Source: Amoebidium appalachense (lineage: Eukaryota; Ichthyosporea). From it: a stretch of 64,000 bases of DNA. The first letter of the stretch is position 1, and every line of letters begins with the position of its first letter. The DNA is taken from contig CAVNZM010000001.1 of NCBI GenBank assembly GCA_963693365.1, forward strand, positions 15,438,001-15,502,000, read 5' to 3'. A model generated the notes under the pieces. The model ran no database searches. It was not told the DNA's origin and worked only from the letters and a program-made list of their open reading frames with translations. Shown here piece by piece: positions 43,479 through 54,905 of this stretch. Both the position numbers and the translations under genes were made by a program.

Positions 43479-44357
43479 TTTCCCCCCTCTCACCCCCTCC
43501 CCACCGCACCCCACCCCTACCCTCACCCCTCTTCCGCCCCCCCACCCCTCCCCATTCTCCAAACCAGCTGCTCACACGGGGCCACACAGGTCTGAAGAGC
43601 ACCTGACCACCCTCCACCTGTCAGCTAACGGCCCCATCCCCTTTGTCTCCCATGCTCGTCGTGTGCTTGAGTCTGTGCATCCAGAATTCGAACCCACCGG
43701 TAACCCCCTCCCCTCCCCCCCCCCCCCCATGGCTGATGTTGCATACTTGAATGTTTGCCTTTGCATGTGTCCTTCGTGTATGCGTACTTCGTACCGTGTT
43801 CGGCATTCAAACCCCCCTGCCCGCCCGCCCCCTCAATACCAGTGCATTAGTAATTAATGTTGATTATAGTAGTAGCTGTAAGATTGGTCAGTAATAATAA
43901 CATATGGATAGTACGGCAACAACAATAGTGAGGCTTGTACGTACAGACAGCCAAGCTCACCAGGGCTCCATCTAAACTTGACCGTAAGGGCCCACCCAGG
44001 TGGCACTTCTGAATATCGAAAGAAGTGTATGTGTGCGTGTGTGGTGGTGGTGTGTGGGGGGGGGGGGGGGGGGGGGGGGAGAGGAGGAAGGGGAGAAGAG
44101 AGAGAAGGGGGGAGGGGGGGGGGGAGAGAGAGGGATGGGGGAGCTTGGGGAGGATTTAGTTAACACCACTGATCGATTTATTGGTATGGCAAGAGTATGC
44201 CTGTCCGCGCAGGGGAGGGGGGGGGGGGGGGAGTTGAAATCCAGACTGTTTGTTGCAGCAAGGCTAACAACGGAGGTGGGGCAGGGCCCGTGTTTTTGTG
44301 TGCGGACGGACAGGGCGCTGTGTTTGACCTGCCAAGCAAACAGGCCAAGCAGCTGCA

Positions 44358-44398
<41 letters not shown>

Positions 44399-45528
44399 GA
44401 CGCACACCTTGTGAGTGTATCTGTGTGTGCGCGCACACATGCCTGTGTCTTGCGCATGCCGCACATGGCGTGATTCTGTGCACGTGTACACGTGCATGCC
44501 CTTATCTAGCACGTTATTGGTTGGTCAGATATGACGTATGTACAAGAATAGAGAGATGGTCCTTCGATGGTGTGTAACGTGTGAAAGCCATGATGCCACG
44601 ACACCACAAATTTTAAAAAGGTTTGACGGTTGACATTTGCAAATGACACACAGAGAAATGGGCTAAGGCCGGGCCGAAGGATGCGGAGTTGCTGTCGCCC
44701 GATGATTTGCCTGAAATCATCATTCCGGTGAATACTCCTTCCCCCTCTCCCCATCTCCCAGTGTCACTCCTCCTCCCCCACGTCCGCTCATTTTTTGAAC
44801 CCCAGCATGTGCCATAATCGTTTGTCTCGTGGTTTTTCATGTGTGCCTTCGTGCCTTGGCTGGTGCATTTAATTTGTGTCTTTTGAATCACTGTCGGATG
44901 CCCTCTGGATCTGCTGAGCTTTAACGAACAACCGCAGACGTACTTTTTTTCTTTCCCCCCCCCCCCCCCCCCCCCCCCTCCCCCCCCGCGCCCGCTCCGC
45001 CCACCGTTCATGGCTCACCGCTTTTTCTTCGTTCCGTCTATCCCTGGCGACGACACGGGTCCCCACCTCACACCACACACACCGCCACCACCACCACCAT
45101 CTTTGGCTTTCTAAATCGTGTGATGCATACTTTTCTGCCTTTTGCATCATGTGCATGTGTCATGCAGACTACTAGCAGCCATTAATTGTTTCATGAGTTC
45201 ATTGCGGTTTAGACCTGGGACCTGGGAGAACCATGGTGATGGGGAATTCAAAGGCCAATGTTCTCTGCACGGATGGTGTTGGGTTTACAATTTGGACGGT
45301 TGTTGTTTTTTTTTTTGTTTTTTTTTTTTTCCCGCCTTTTTTCTTTTTTGGGGGGGGACGGAGGAAGAGAAGGTAGGCCTTTTCAGGGGGGCGTTCGAAG
45401 AGCGGGTGGGGGTTCGGAGGGAGGGAGGGGTGTTTTTTTTTTTGGGGGGGGGGGGGGCTAACCCTTGACGGTGGGTAGGAGCGCCGCAACATTGATCGCC
45501 GCCGCGATGGCTCTAATGGGTATGCACA

Positions 45529-45562
<34 letters not shown>

Positions 45563-45829
45563 TTCTCCCCCACTACACGCACACACACACACACTGCCTT
45601 CACCACGAACACTTCTGGCGTGCCTCACGTTTGCACTTTGTCACGTCACGTCACCTGTTGTGTATTTATCAAACACGACTTTGGCATGGAGATGATGTGA
45701 GAGTAGGTGTTAAGCTGTCGTGCAAGATTTTGTGCAGGTTTCTTGTTAGAGATGTCTCTGTAAGCAGTAACTGTTTCATGATGCTGGTTTTTCTGAGGCA
45801 GCACACGTGTTTGTGCTCCCCCTCCCCCC

Positions 45830-45860
<31 letters not shown>

Positions 45861-46154
45861 AAAAAAAAAAAAAGGAAGAAGGGCGGGGGGGGGGGGGGGG
45901 ATGTGCATACCCATTTGAGTCACCGCGGCGGCACTTATTGGCATATAGTAACGACACCTATCTGACGTGATATTCCACCAATCAGGAGGAGGGATGACCG
46001 TGGGGGCAACGACCGGCGCCACGGCGGGGGCAGGGGTGATGACAGAAAGTCATATGGTGGTGACAGGAGGGGATTCTCGGGGAGGAGAGACGACGGAGAT
46101 AACAGGGGGCAGAGGGGAGGGTCCCGATATGGAGGGAGAGGGGACAGGCAATAA
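31931..46154 (+). CDS. DEAD-box RNA helicase of the DDX21/PMH family, probably mitochondrial
   Basis: ATP-dependent RNA unwinding enzyme. About 22 exons give 716 residues: 31931-32027, 32402-32476, 33008-33058, 33904-34011, 35529-35621, 36312-36442, 37189-37267, 37900-37991, 38452-38538, 38914-39074, 39468-39559, 40370-40530, 41192-41348, 41955-42004, 42320-42415, 42911-42987, 43590-43699, 44160-44194, 44245-44359, 44654-44727, 45479-45519 and 45986-46154. Motifs: Q motif SLFAIQ, ARTGTGKT (~140), LAPTREL, TPGR, VLDEAD (~247), FSAT (~281), [15 protein letters not shown], and [12 protein letters not shown] (~430). A GUCT domain (~475-610, ending [11 protein letters not shown] and QEKW) and an RGG-rich tail ([17 protein letters not shown]) follow. 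The N-terminus [20 protein letters not shown] is Arg-rich and poor in acids, like a mitochondrial presequence. Plant PMH1/PMH2 have this layout; animal DDX21 is nucleolar. Exons 18 and 19 are the least certain junction: the frames differ by one across a G run. Confidence 0.93.
33088..33660. repeat. G-rich low-complexity block in helicase intron 3
   Basis: Repeated G runs with GT and GA interruptions over nearly 600 bp on the plus strand. Its complement yields long proline-rich frames, which I discount. Confidence 0.85.
35150..35478 (+). repeat. Structured dispersed repeat, copy D
   Basis: Near-complete subfamily 1 copy in helicase intron 4. In order: TTGCTTGCATAAGCAACCCT, hairpin GTCTTTGATCAAGAC, stem GTCTGAGTT with AACTCAGAC, loop CGTATATACG, core CCTGAGGATGGGCTCTGCTT, then TTGCATGTGTCCTGC and GTACTTCGTACTGTG, ending in GCATTCAAAC and a C run of about 38 nt. 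Confidence 0.8.
35719..36012 (+). repeat. Tandem duplication, 148-bp unit, two copies
   Basis: GAGCCCCGGCCCGCCTAGAG starts at 35719 and again at 35867. Both units continue through GTAAACACC, a T run, CTGTGTCTCTCGTCCATGCC and a C run. They differ mainly in T- and C-run length plus a few bases. Located in helicase intron 5. Confidence 0.9.
37061..37174 (+). repeat. 31-bp minisatellite, four units, at an intron 3' end
   Basis: Units of the form GACGTGACAACTGACCAATC plus ~11 nt repeat four times in helicase intron 6; the last ends about 14 nt before the exon at 37189. Each unit carries CTGACCAATC, which includes a branch-point-like CTGAC. Confidence 0.85.
38250..38451 (+). repeat. Diverged tandem repeat at the end of helicase intron 8
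   Basis: Three related units built around ATAGTCGTATGGT ... TTGATTGG ... TTTTTATCACG. The last unit runs into the acceptor GTGACAG at 38445-38451. Unit length varies from about 52 to 85 bp. Confidence 0.65.
41572..41652 (+). repeat. 3' module of the structured dispersed repeat, copy E
   Basis: Only the terminal part is present (ATGGCTTGCATTCTGCATCG ... GTACTTCGTACTTTTTGACG, CATTCAAAAC, then a C run). It matches subfamily 2 (copy F) and lies in helicase intron 13. Confidence 0.7.
43020..43355 (+). repeat. Structured dispersed repeat, copy F (subfamily 2)
   Basis: Begins TATTTTTCTTGCTTCTGCTT, then hairpin CGTCTCTGATCAAGACG, stem TATCTGAGTT with AACTCGGGTA (ten pairs, two G:U), inner palindrome CGTTAACG, box-B-like AGGTCGAAACTC, the core CCTGAGGATGGGCTCTGCTT, the 3' module TGGCTTGCATTCTGCATTCG, and CATTCAAAC followed by a C run. 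It lies in helicase intron 16. Confidence 0.8.
43725..43820 (+). repeat. 3' module of the structured dispersed repeat, copy G
   Basis: ATGGCTGATGTTGCATACTT ... GTGTCCTTCGTGTATGCGTA ... CATTCAAAC plus C. This is the subfamily 1 end only, right after the donor of helicase exon 17. Confidence 0.7.
45498..45932. repeat. Inverted duplication spanning the exon 21 donor of the helicase
   Basis: The left arm, 45498 to about 45535, contains the end of exon 21, the GGGTATGC splice donor and the start of the intron. The right arm, about 45893-45932, is its reverse complement with three mismatches in about 35 nt (AATGGGTATGCACATCCCC shared). Both arms end in C or G runs that would also pair. The folded pre-mRNA would bury the 5' splice site. 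Confidence 0.8.
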
Positions 46155-47115
46155 TATTTGCAGGCCCGGGGCATGACTACTCTGTAACATCATGATAGCT
46201 TCCGTGGGGAAGAAGCCTTTTGAACGGCGGATTTGCAAACTCTTACGCTCACAGGCAACTTGGCCAGTCCTACGAATGATTCTTGTCGTGAGCTCATGTT
46301 GTTTTTCTTTTTCATTTTTTTATAATAATATTCCTTCCATCAATTATCCGTTGTTTTGACCTGAAATCTAAACCCCGTTATATTTATTTCCGACGTGCCA
46401 CGGGATTGCTGTTTTGGCGCAACTGTTACGGGAATCTTCCGTTCGGAAGTTCGGAACTTCCACCGTGTCGACGTCGGTGAGGACACCGAGTGATTATGAT
46501 CGTCAAGGTCATAATTATTATTCTGGAAATTTAAATAAAAATCTTACAGTAGGTCAAGGTTTGTTTGTGTTATAGTTTGTCTGCGGCGTAAATCATTAGA
46601 AGGGCGCTTGTTAAAGGTTATGAATCGTTCGGTTCCGTCATGTTGGGAGCTGAATGATTAGACTCTGAGCCCCTCTAATCTTTGAACAGGTCGGGTGCAT
46701 GCGGGCGAGGAGGGGGGGGGGGAGGGGGATTTGGTCACTGGGTGACCGTGTATACATACTGACTGTTGCCAACCGGCTGGCTGTCACTGAGTTGTTTGAA
46801 TGATTTTGGAACTTCTGCCAAAAATAAAAGTTACACAAATACGACACATTATAATTATGCACTCGGGCTGACAGTACTAGTGGCGCATCATCTGACAGTG
46901 TGGATGGAACAACTGAAGACAGTTGACAACATGATACATTCCCGTTAACTCACTGAGTTATGGAGAAGACTTTTACGCAGATCTGGCCTATGCGAGCTAT
47001 TCTAGTAGAGTTACCCGGCTTCTCTGCAGCTGTCAACCGTTAATTGTTGCAATTGAGCATCCGAAGTGACCATGATCTATAGTAAGGTTGAGGATCATGA
47101 TACTATACCTCCTCC

Positions 47116-47186
<71 letters not shown>

Positions 47187-50075
47187 GGGCGGTTGCCGCA
47201 CCCTCTTGAAGTTCGAGCTGCTCTCCTCCCGTTCTCCTCAGGGGATCATTGCACTTTATTCAAAACCGGGTCGCCCCTCCGACTAATCGGAAACACACGT
47301 TATAATTAACATGGGCCCCATCATATATAGCAGTGCATGGATATGTACAATATTTCGTTTGTCATCTTGATCTGCGATGAAATACATCATCAGCTCATTA
47401 TCTCCGATCAAGTATGTACATGTAGTAAAAAACTTTTTGAAGTGACAAATTCTCGGTAAAATCATCATAAGCATAACCACTGCATGCAGATACCGTGACA
47501 ACCCAACACTCGTCAGGGGAGACGTCGATAATTGCTACTCCCTAGACCTCCGGCGCCATCACATTTCAAATGCAAAAATCCCGGACCACGCCCTTGAGTC
47601 GGACCATATTTTTTGACGATGTGGTGGCCCTACCGTAACTCGGTCTGTTGGCCACCCGGTCCGTGGGAAAGTTATCGCGCTAGGCTAGCCTACCGTTTCC
47701 CACGGCCTGTGGAGCGAACATCACCGGGGTTTGCCAAATGCGGGTAGAGAACCGTGTTTTGTGTTGTGCATGTAACTTCTTTGAAGCAGTTTGTGATGAT
47801 GAGTGTCCTCAGTTGTCATGTGTCGACGTCCTCAGTCCACTCCTAGGCCTCGCACAAAGTTCGGACGTCCGTGTCACAGTATTAGCGTGCTAATGCTTCA
47901 AGTTGCACGTACCGTACGCGTAGTGAGTAGCACGGTAGGATTCGGGAGGTCGAGGTCTGAGAGACAGGCTCCGTCTGAGCTCTCAGCGCTGCTGGGGTGA
48001 CGCGTGCGGTGTGCTGAGCGTGCGCAAAGTGCATACCACAGCACTCTGCGCGCGCGTGACCGGCTGACATGCCCGCCAATAAACATGTTGCCCGGTAGTG
48101 CGACTTGCAGGGTGTGAAATCGCTTTTGGTCAGGGGCATTTTAGCAAATTATTTCCAGCCTAAATGCCTACAAAGAAAAGGTCGCTTCAAAACATTTTTC
48201 TTAGAAATTCGGCCCTACTGCATTAGGGCCACTGTTGAGAAGAAGCTAGGACTCTTTTTGTGCTTTCAGCGATAATCCTGTAGGCATAATTTCACAGCCT
48301 GCTTGTCAGGCAATGCATGCACGGGAAATCCCCAGTGGTTCCCCACCGTGTGACATGTAGGATGTAGGGGCCGTGCACTGTAGTCTACAATAAAAACCTT
48401 GCCGAGTGCTATCTCAATCCGACAGCGGGCAACTGATCAAATGTTACGTTGTAAATGACGTCAAACAGTACGACTAGCGACTCATGTTGATCGGCGCACG
48501 CACCCCCCAGCCATTTGCGGAATCATTCTTTTGCTCGCAATCGCACGAACTCGTTCATTTCGTTTACAGCACCATTGAAATTACCCTGCAGTTAAACAAA
48601 CAGTAAACTCCACTCAAACACAAACTAAAAAAAAAAATTAACACACTTCAAAAATTTCCATAGAGAACCAACACATTAAACGCCTGTTATACTCAGCAAT
48701 TATCCGAATACCATGCTGTTTACGCTCCACCTCTTTCGTGGCAAGAGAGATGAAATAACGATGTAACCGAATATGATCGCGAAAGGGCAAAGGAGCTACA
48801 AATGGACGCCTTTGATCGACGTTGCCGGTCGTTATTCTGAAATTCTGTGTCACACGGCTCAACGGTTGACTCACGGTTTTGTTGCCGTGGGGAAGGGAGA
48901 CAGACTGAGGATAGAGCTACAAACATAGCCAGTTTCTCAGTCCACTCATGATGCATGAACAGCAGGATTTGTAGCTTTGAGTTTGAAGGTAATGATGTGT
49001 TGGAATTTTTTTTGGCTCATCTGGCAGGATTTCGCTGCTTTTCTGGCTTCACTTTTTTCTAGGCTCTAATGATTGTGGGCCGAATTTGATAGGAATCATC
49101 TGGTTCAGTGTTGGCATTACTGATCGGAGCCGGTGAAGTTAGTAATGTGCCAAGTGTAACTTAGTTGTGTGATGCTGTTTGTGGACTAAACTAGCCTAGA
49201 CAACGAGAGGCTTAGCGGCTTGTCTCCTCTGTTGCACCATCTGTCGGACATCGCTCAACTCCGTCAGATACTGCCAAGTTGGAGCCAGGCCGGGACGAAG
49301 TTTCATCATCGAGTAATTTACTGTACTGGAAGGTATACTATTGAATACTTCAGCCTGCTCCAGGCGAGAGTACACCACATAGATAATTAGTTAGCTCCGA
49401 CGGAGATTTTTACATTGCTCCAACTGTTACGGTCTTACAATCTTGCATGGTTGACACTCCGATGATAAAACCTCATTCTCAGCTCTTTTTCTAGTAGACG
49501 ATGTCATTAGCTTTGTGTTTTGCAACGACTACACAAGCGAGCAAATGAGTATAAATTTCACGAACTGAGAGACACATGCGTGGATGGGGTGGACAATATG
49601 GCCGAGGACATTGAGGGCAAGCACTGCTCCAAAGCTAGTAACTGTTCCGGTGGTGTGGGAAGCCGGCCCAGGGGCAACAGTTTGGAGGAGAGTAGACAAA
49701 ATGACCCCGCCTTGCATCAAGTTGAAGGTATGTGAGCGCTGGAAAGCATAACAAATTTTTTTGTATAGTCGCTACAGTAGGCGATATCATTTTGGTTTTG
49801 TGTTTCTGTTGCGGATGTGTTGGAGCTTGCATCGCCACGTGTGTTTTTCCGTTGAATCGTCGAGTATGAAAAACATATATGGGACACTCTGAGTATCTGT
49901 TCCAGGAAAGTGACGTGCCTCATGGAAAAGATCACTCGTGCGGAAGTGTGGCCTGGCCTAAAAGGATATATGAACGTGACTGTGGGAGTGTCACGCGACA
50001 TCTGGAAACCATGTGCAGTGCGTGTGGGCACCGTGAATTCCGGATCACACGTGTGTGTTTGTGTGTGTGTGTGCG

Positions 50076-50118
<43 letters not shown>

Positions 50119-51031
50119 GTGTGTGTGTGTGCGTGTGTGTGTGTGACGGTGTGCGTGTATGCATGCGTGCGTGTTTGTTCAATAGATTGGTGTGCGTACC
50201 ATGGCTTCCATCATATATGCACACACTTGGACCTCTACTTAGAGCTAGGCTCATACTCCGCTTATGACGCAAGGTTCGAAAGGCCCAACAGATGCCCGCC
50301 TCCGAGCCTATCTAATTTTTTTCCACCTCAAGAGTGACTTAGTATTAGGGCTCTTCCTGTAAGCGGAATCTTGATCCGCTCTAGGATAGCATAATCCTTG
50401 AAAAAGGCTTCGTTGCCTGAGAAACGGGCTGTTTGCTCCGGGGCTCAGGACTTTGTGTTTCTTTCAACGCTGGTACTCAGTTTAATCTTTTCACACATCA
50501 CTGAGGTCGTAAAGCTGTTGCAGAGATTGCTGTAGCAGCCCGGCGTGGGCTCACTATCCAGTCACTCATGTTTGGGCATGCATGCCATCAGGACACCATT
50601 ATAATCTCACCCACCAACGACTGACACCCTCTTCACCACCTTTTCTCCTCCACACTGTGACCCGGTGTCCCCTCCTCCAGTCATCTTTTTGTTCCTCGAA
50701 AGCCTCCTTGGCTAAACCGGTGCTAGGTTACTGCGCTCTCTCCTACATAGCACACCCTGGTTGATTGGGAACTCCATAGTCTAGCAGCCAGCACTCTCTC
50801 CCCCATCCCCCTCCCCCCCCCCCCCCCCCCCCCCCCCCCACCCACCCACCCCCCCCTCCCTCTCCCTCCCTCCCTCCTTCCCCCTTCCAGCTCCCCGCCT
50901 CCACCCTCCGCTGCTCCCCCCCCCCCCCCTCCCCCTCCCCGCTGCCGCCCTCCCCCCCTCCCCCTCCCTTCCTCCAGCACATTCCTTGAACAAGTCATGT
51001 GCCCGTGGCCGCGAGAATCGTACAATCAGAC
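46155..51031. other. Gene-poor region between the helicase and HLH-PAS genes
   Basis: Mostly unique DNA with one C/CA block (47119-47182) and one GT block (50050-50170). A hairpin CCGTGGGAAA (47661-47670) with TTTCCCACGG (47696-47705) is visible. Two exon-like open segments, 49590-49728 (ending at GTATGT) and 49905-50037 (after CCAG, ending at GTGAAT), could be 5' exons of a longer HLH-PAS transcript or of another gene. I could not link them in phase to the HLH exon without gaps, so they are not annotated as CDS. Confidence 0.5.
47661..47705. repeat. 10-bp perfect hairpin with inner palindrome
   Basis: CCGTGGGAAA pairs with TTTCCCACGG across a 25-nt loop that itself contains TAGGCTAGCCTA. 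It sits in unique DNA with no gene nearby. Role unknown. Confidence 0.7.
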
Positions 51032-51218
51032 ATGAGAGCCTCAGTAACGTTTTGCTGTGCAGATGCCAAGGGCCGGAGCAAAGTCCGGTCCAAGACAGCA
51101 AAGAGGGTACACGAGCTCAGAACGAAGATCAAAGATAAGGTGGAAGAGCTCAGACAGGTGTGTCTTGTCTGCCCCCCTCCCTTCCCTTCCCTTCGTCCCT
51201 TCCCCCAACCACAACGTG

Positions 51219-51249
<31 letters not shown>

Positions 51250-51620
51250 CCAAAAACTTAAAATTAAAAAAAACTACCCCCTCCCTCCCCCCTCCCCCAA
51301 CACACACACACACACACATCGGTGGGCTCCAGCCTCACCTGTGTTCCTCACTGGGTGTCATGCTGCTGTGGAAAGGAGAAATCGTTACGCGAACCTATTG
51401 TGATGGTGTTTGTGTGTGACTGTAAGTTAAGTCTACCCGAACCTCTGGTGTTAGCGCGCGACTGTGATTTAGTGGTGGGTTCTTGTGTCAGATGTTGCTG
51501 ATATCAGGGGTAGAAGGGAGCGGAGCAGGGGGGGAAGGGGGGGGGGGGGGGGGGGGGGAGGCCGGGATAAGGGGGAACATCAGCCCCGAGATGCTACGCG
51601 TAGACGATTGTGGCTTCAAC

Positions 51621-51651
<31 letters not shown>

Positions 51652-52848
51652 AAAAAAAAAAAAAAACGGCAGGGGGGGCTGGGGGAAACAAATAAAACAG
51701 AAGGCGAACTCTATGGTCTGAACGAAATTGATTCACCTGCCCGTCTTGCTGTCTTGTTCCCTTGGTGGTGATTTTTTCTTGCGTGGCTTGCACGCCAGTG
51801 CTGGCAGGCAACACCCCCCCCCCCCCCCCCCCCCCAATCCTCCTCCCCCCCCCCCCCCCCTCCCCCCGCCCTCCAAACAAACTCTCCCCTTTTCGATCCC
51901 CACTCCCCCTCCCTGCTCGTCTTTGGCCAAGACGGGTGGACTCGCCTATTGCTGTTGAAGCAAAGTATGGGTTGGGAACCTCACGCGGGAGGTTAAAGAT
52001 TCGAAACCCATGCTTTTGTGGAGGCATAGGAACCCCCCTGATGATGGGCTCTGTTCAATGGTCTTCTGCCTGCACGCTTCTCATTTTTGTGACGATTTTG
52101 CTGTTGCCCTTTGTTGTCTCCTCCATATTTCCAGCCCTCTAATGCATACATCACCTCCCCCCTCCCCCCCCCCCCCCCCCCCCCTTTTCACTCGACCTTC
52201 ACACTCTTCCTCCTTCTGGTCTTCGTTGTCCCCATCAACCCAATCCTCTTTCCTGCTTCTGCCTCACTTGTGTCCCCTTCAACACCCCTCCCCCCCCCCC
52301 CCTCCCCCCCCCCCCCCCCCCCCTTCTCCCCCTCTCTCTCTGGCTTTTATTTTGAGCCCCTCCTCCTGCTCCCCCCCCCCCCCACCCCACCCCCGGGTGG
52401 CCTGTTATGAGATGGGCACTACTTTTGATGTTTACTCTTTCTGAGTGTCCATTCTTGTTCTCTTTTTTTTTTGCCTCTCTAGGTGTAGAATCTACGTTAC
52501 AGTGTTAATGGCGAATGTGTAGTTAATACTCTGTAACACATTCTAACACCCCCCCTCCTCCCCTTTCCCTCTCTCTCGCTCTCCCCCGTTTCCCCCTCCC
52601 TCCTGCACCCTCCCCGTCCCCTCCCTCGCCCCGTCTCTCCCTCCCCCTCCCTCCCTCCCCCCCCCTGCCCGTCCCCTCCCTCCCTCCCCTCTTCCCAACA
52701 CACAGTTGGTAGCGCCGGCAGACATTCACAAGACACTGCCTCAGCTTGCCCTTCTGGACAGGGCTGTGTCTATAATCGAGGATGCAGATGAGGGTGTGTG
52801 GGTGTGTGTGTGTGGGGGGGGGGGGGGGGGGGGGGGGGGAGGGGGGGG

Positions 52849-52921
<73 letters not shown>

Positions 52922-52994
52922 GGGGGTGTCTGTGGTGTATGTTTGTGGGTGGGTGGGGGTGGGTGGGGGTGGGGGGGTGTTTGTGTGTGTGTGT

Positions 52995-53028
<34 letters not shown>

Positions 53029-53137
53029 CTGTGGTGTGTGTTTGTAGGTGGCTGGGTGATCGTGCGTGCGTGGGGGTGGGTGGGTGGGTGGGTGGGTATG
53101 TTTGTGTGCTTGAGTGTGATTGTATGCACTTCGTTGG

Positions 53138-53179
<42 letters not shown>

Positions 53180-53727
53180 ATGCATGTGTGTGTGTGTGTG
53201 TGCATGCATGTGTGCATGTGTGTGTGTGTTGCCCACTTGCCTGGATGTGTACGTGCATTGGTGTGTGCTTTTGTGTGCTTCCATGTGACTGTTCGTGCCG
53301 GTGTGTGTACATGGTGTGTACGTTGTGAATACGTTGTGTGTGTGTTGTGTATATGTGTGCCAACGTTTACTGTCAGAGTGTGCGTATTTCAGTGTTTTTG
53401 TGTTCAGTGTGAATGGCTTGGCAAGTTGGTGTGCTTCCTGCGTTTCCACCAGTCCGTGCAGTAGTGACAGGGTGCCTCATGCTAGGCATGCGCACGTGCC
53501 TATGATGTGTGTGTGGGTGGGAGGCAGGGGGGAGGGTGTTCGTGTGACTGTGCAGCCTTTTTGCAGATCTTTTCTGTGTGCTGGGTACTGGCTTGCTTGT
53601 TGGTCCGCATGTCTGTTATTTTGTAGGTATGTGCTTGCCCGTGTGACTGATCTGCTTATTTGTCTATGAGAATAATTTCGTATGAAAGTAGCCACGTCAA
53701 CCTTTGCTCCTCTTTTTTTGCCATGAC

Positions 53728-53762
<35 letters not shown>

Positions 53763-53988
53763 GTGTGTGTGCTTTCGCATACGTGTGTATGTGTGTACGG
53801 GGTTACGTGAGTGTGTCTGCCTGTGCAATAACGAGTTTTTTAGGTATGTGCGATTTTCCTTGCAAGCATTCACATGTGTGTGTCCTTTTCTGTGTTCGTG
53901 TGCACCGTGAGAGCAATGTGTGTATGCATGTGTGCGAGTTCTTTCGTGCACGCGTGCATTTGTCTGCCCTGCATGCCTCCCCCCTCCC

Positions 53989-54019
<31 letters not shown>

Positions 54020-54576
54020 ACCACACCCCTCCCCCTCCCCTCCCCAACACACACACACACACACACACACCGCAGACCCATCCCCCCCCCCCCCCCCCCC
54101 CTCCCCCCCTCCTTTCCTCCTCACCTTCCCTCCGGGTTGATATCAATATTCTTGGGGTACATTCCTGTATGTGAGAGTTTATACTTTCTGCCTCCTAACC
54201 CCCTTTCCCCCCCCCCCCCCCCCCCCCCCCCCCCCTATTTGCACTCTGCATTCTGCTGCCCGTGGTGAATGTGTGCTTCATACTCTAGGGCGCATTTACC
54301 CCCCCACACCCACCCACCCACCCACCCACCGCCCCTCCCCCATATATTGAAGCTCCCACCTTGTAACAACCATAATCCTAACCTCCCCTTTCCCCGCTCA
54401 CCCATACAGACGTGCCGCCCTCCAACCCCCCGAGCATACACAATCTAGCCGATGTTCTCCTATTGGTAGATCGCACCGGTCGTATCAGCCATGCAATGGA
54501 GTCGGACGCACGTTTACTTGGGGTATGATCCCCCCTCCCCCCCCCCCCCCCCCCCCCCTCCCCCCCCCCAAAAAAA

Positions 54577-54655
<79 letters not shown>

Positions 54656-54870
54656 GACGAAGAAGAAGAAGAAGAAGAAGAAGAAGAAAGAAAGAAAGAA
54701 AGAAAGAGTCGAAACCCACCTGATGAAGGGCCCTGTTTAAGTGCGTAAGACATTCTGCCTGCAAAATTCTTAATTGTTCCATTTTATGGTTTGATTTCGG
54801 GATTTTTAATTCCGTGACGTTTTGTATCCTTTGGTGTCTCCTCCAAGGCTCCAACCCTCTAATGCATACA

Positions 54871-54905
<35 letters not shown>

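Noticed and set aside
48000-48140. Small open frames in the 47.8-48.2 kb CG-rich stretch
   Set aside because: Several overlapping short frames on both strands, none with motif or splice signals.
51990-52060. Hammerhead ribozyme in the structured repeat (CTGATGA and CGAAAC present in copy H)
   Set aside because: The order and spacing of CTGATGA, GAAA and a cleavage triplet do not form the three required stems, and most copies have CTGAGGA instead.
52782-53449. Long Gly-, Pro-, Val/Cys- and Thr/His-rich reading frames on both strands
   Set aside because: They are translations of poly(G/C), (GT)n and (CA)n tracts, overlap in several frames, and lack any non-repetitive conserved core.
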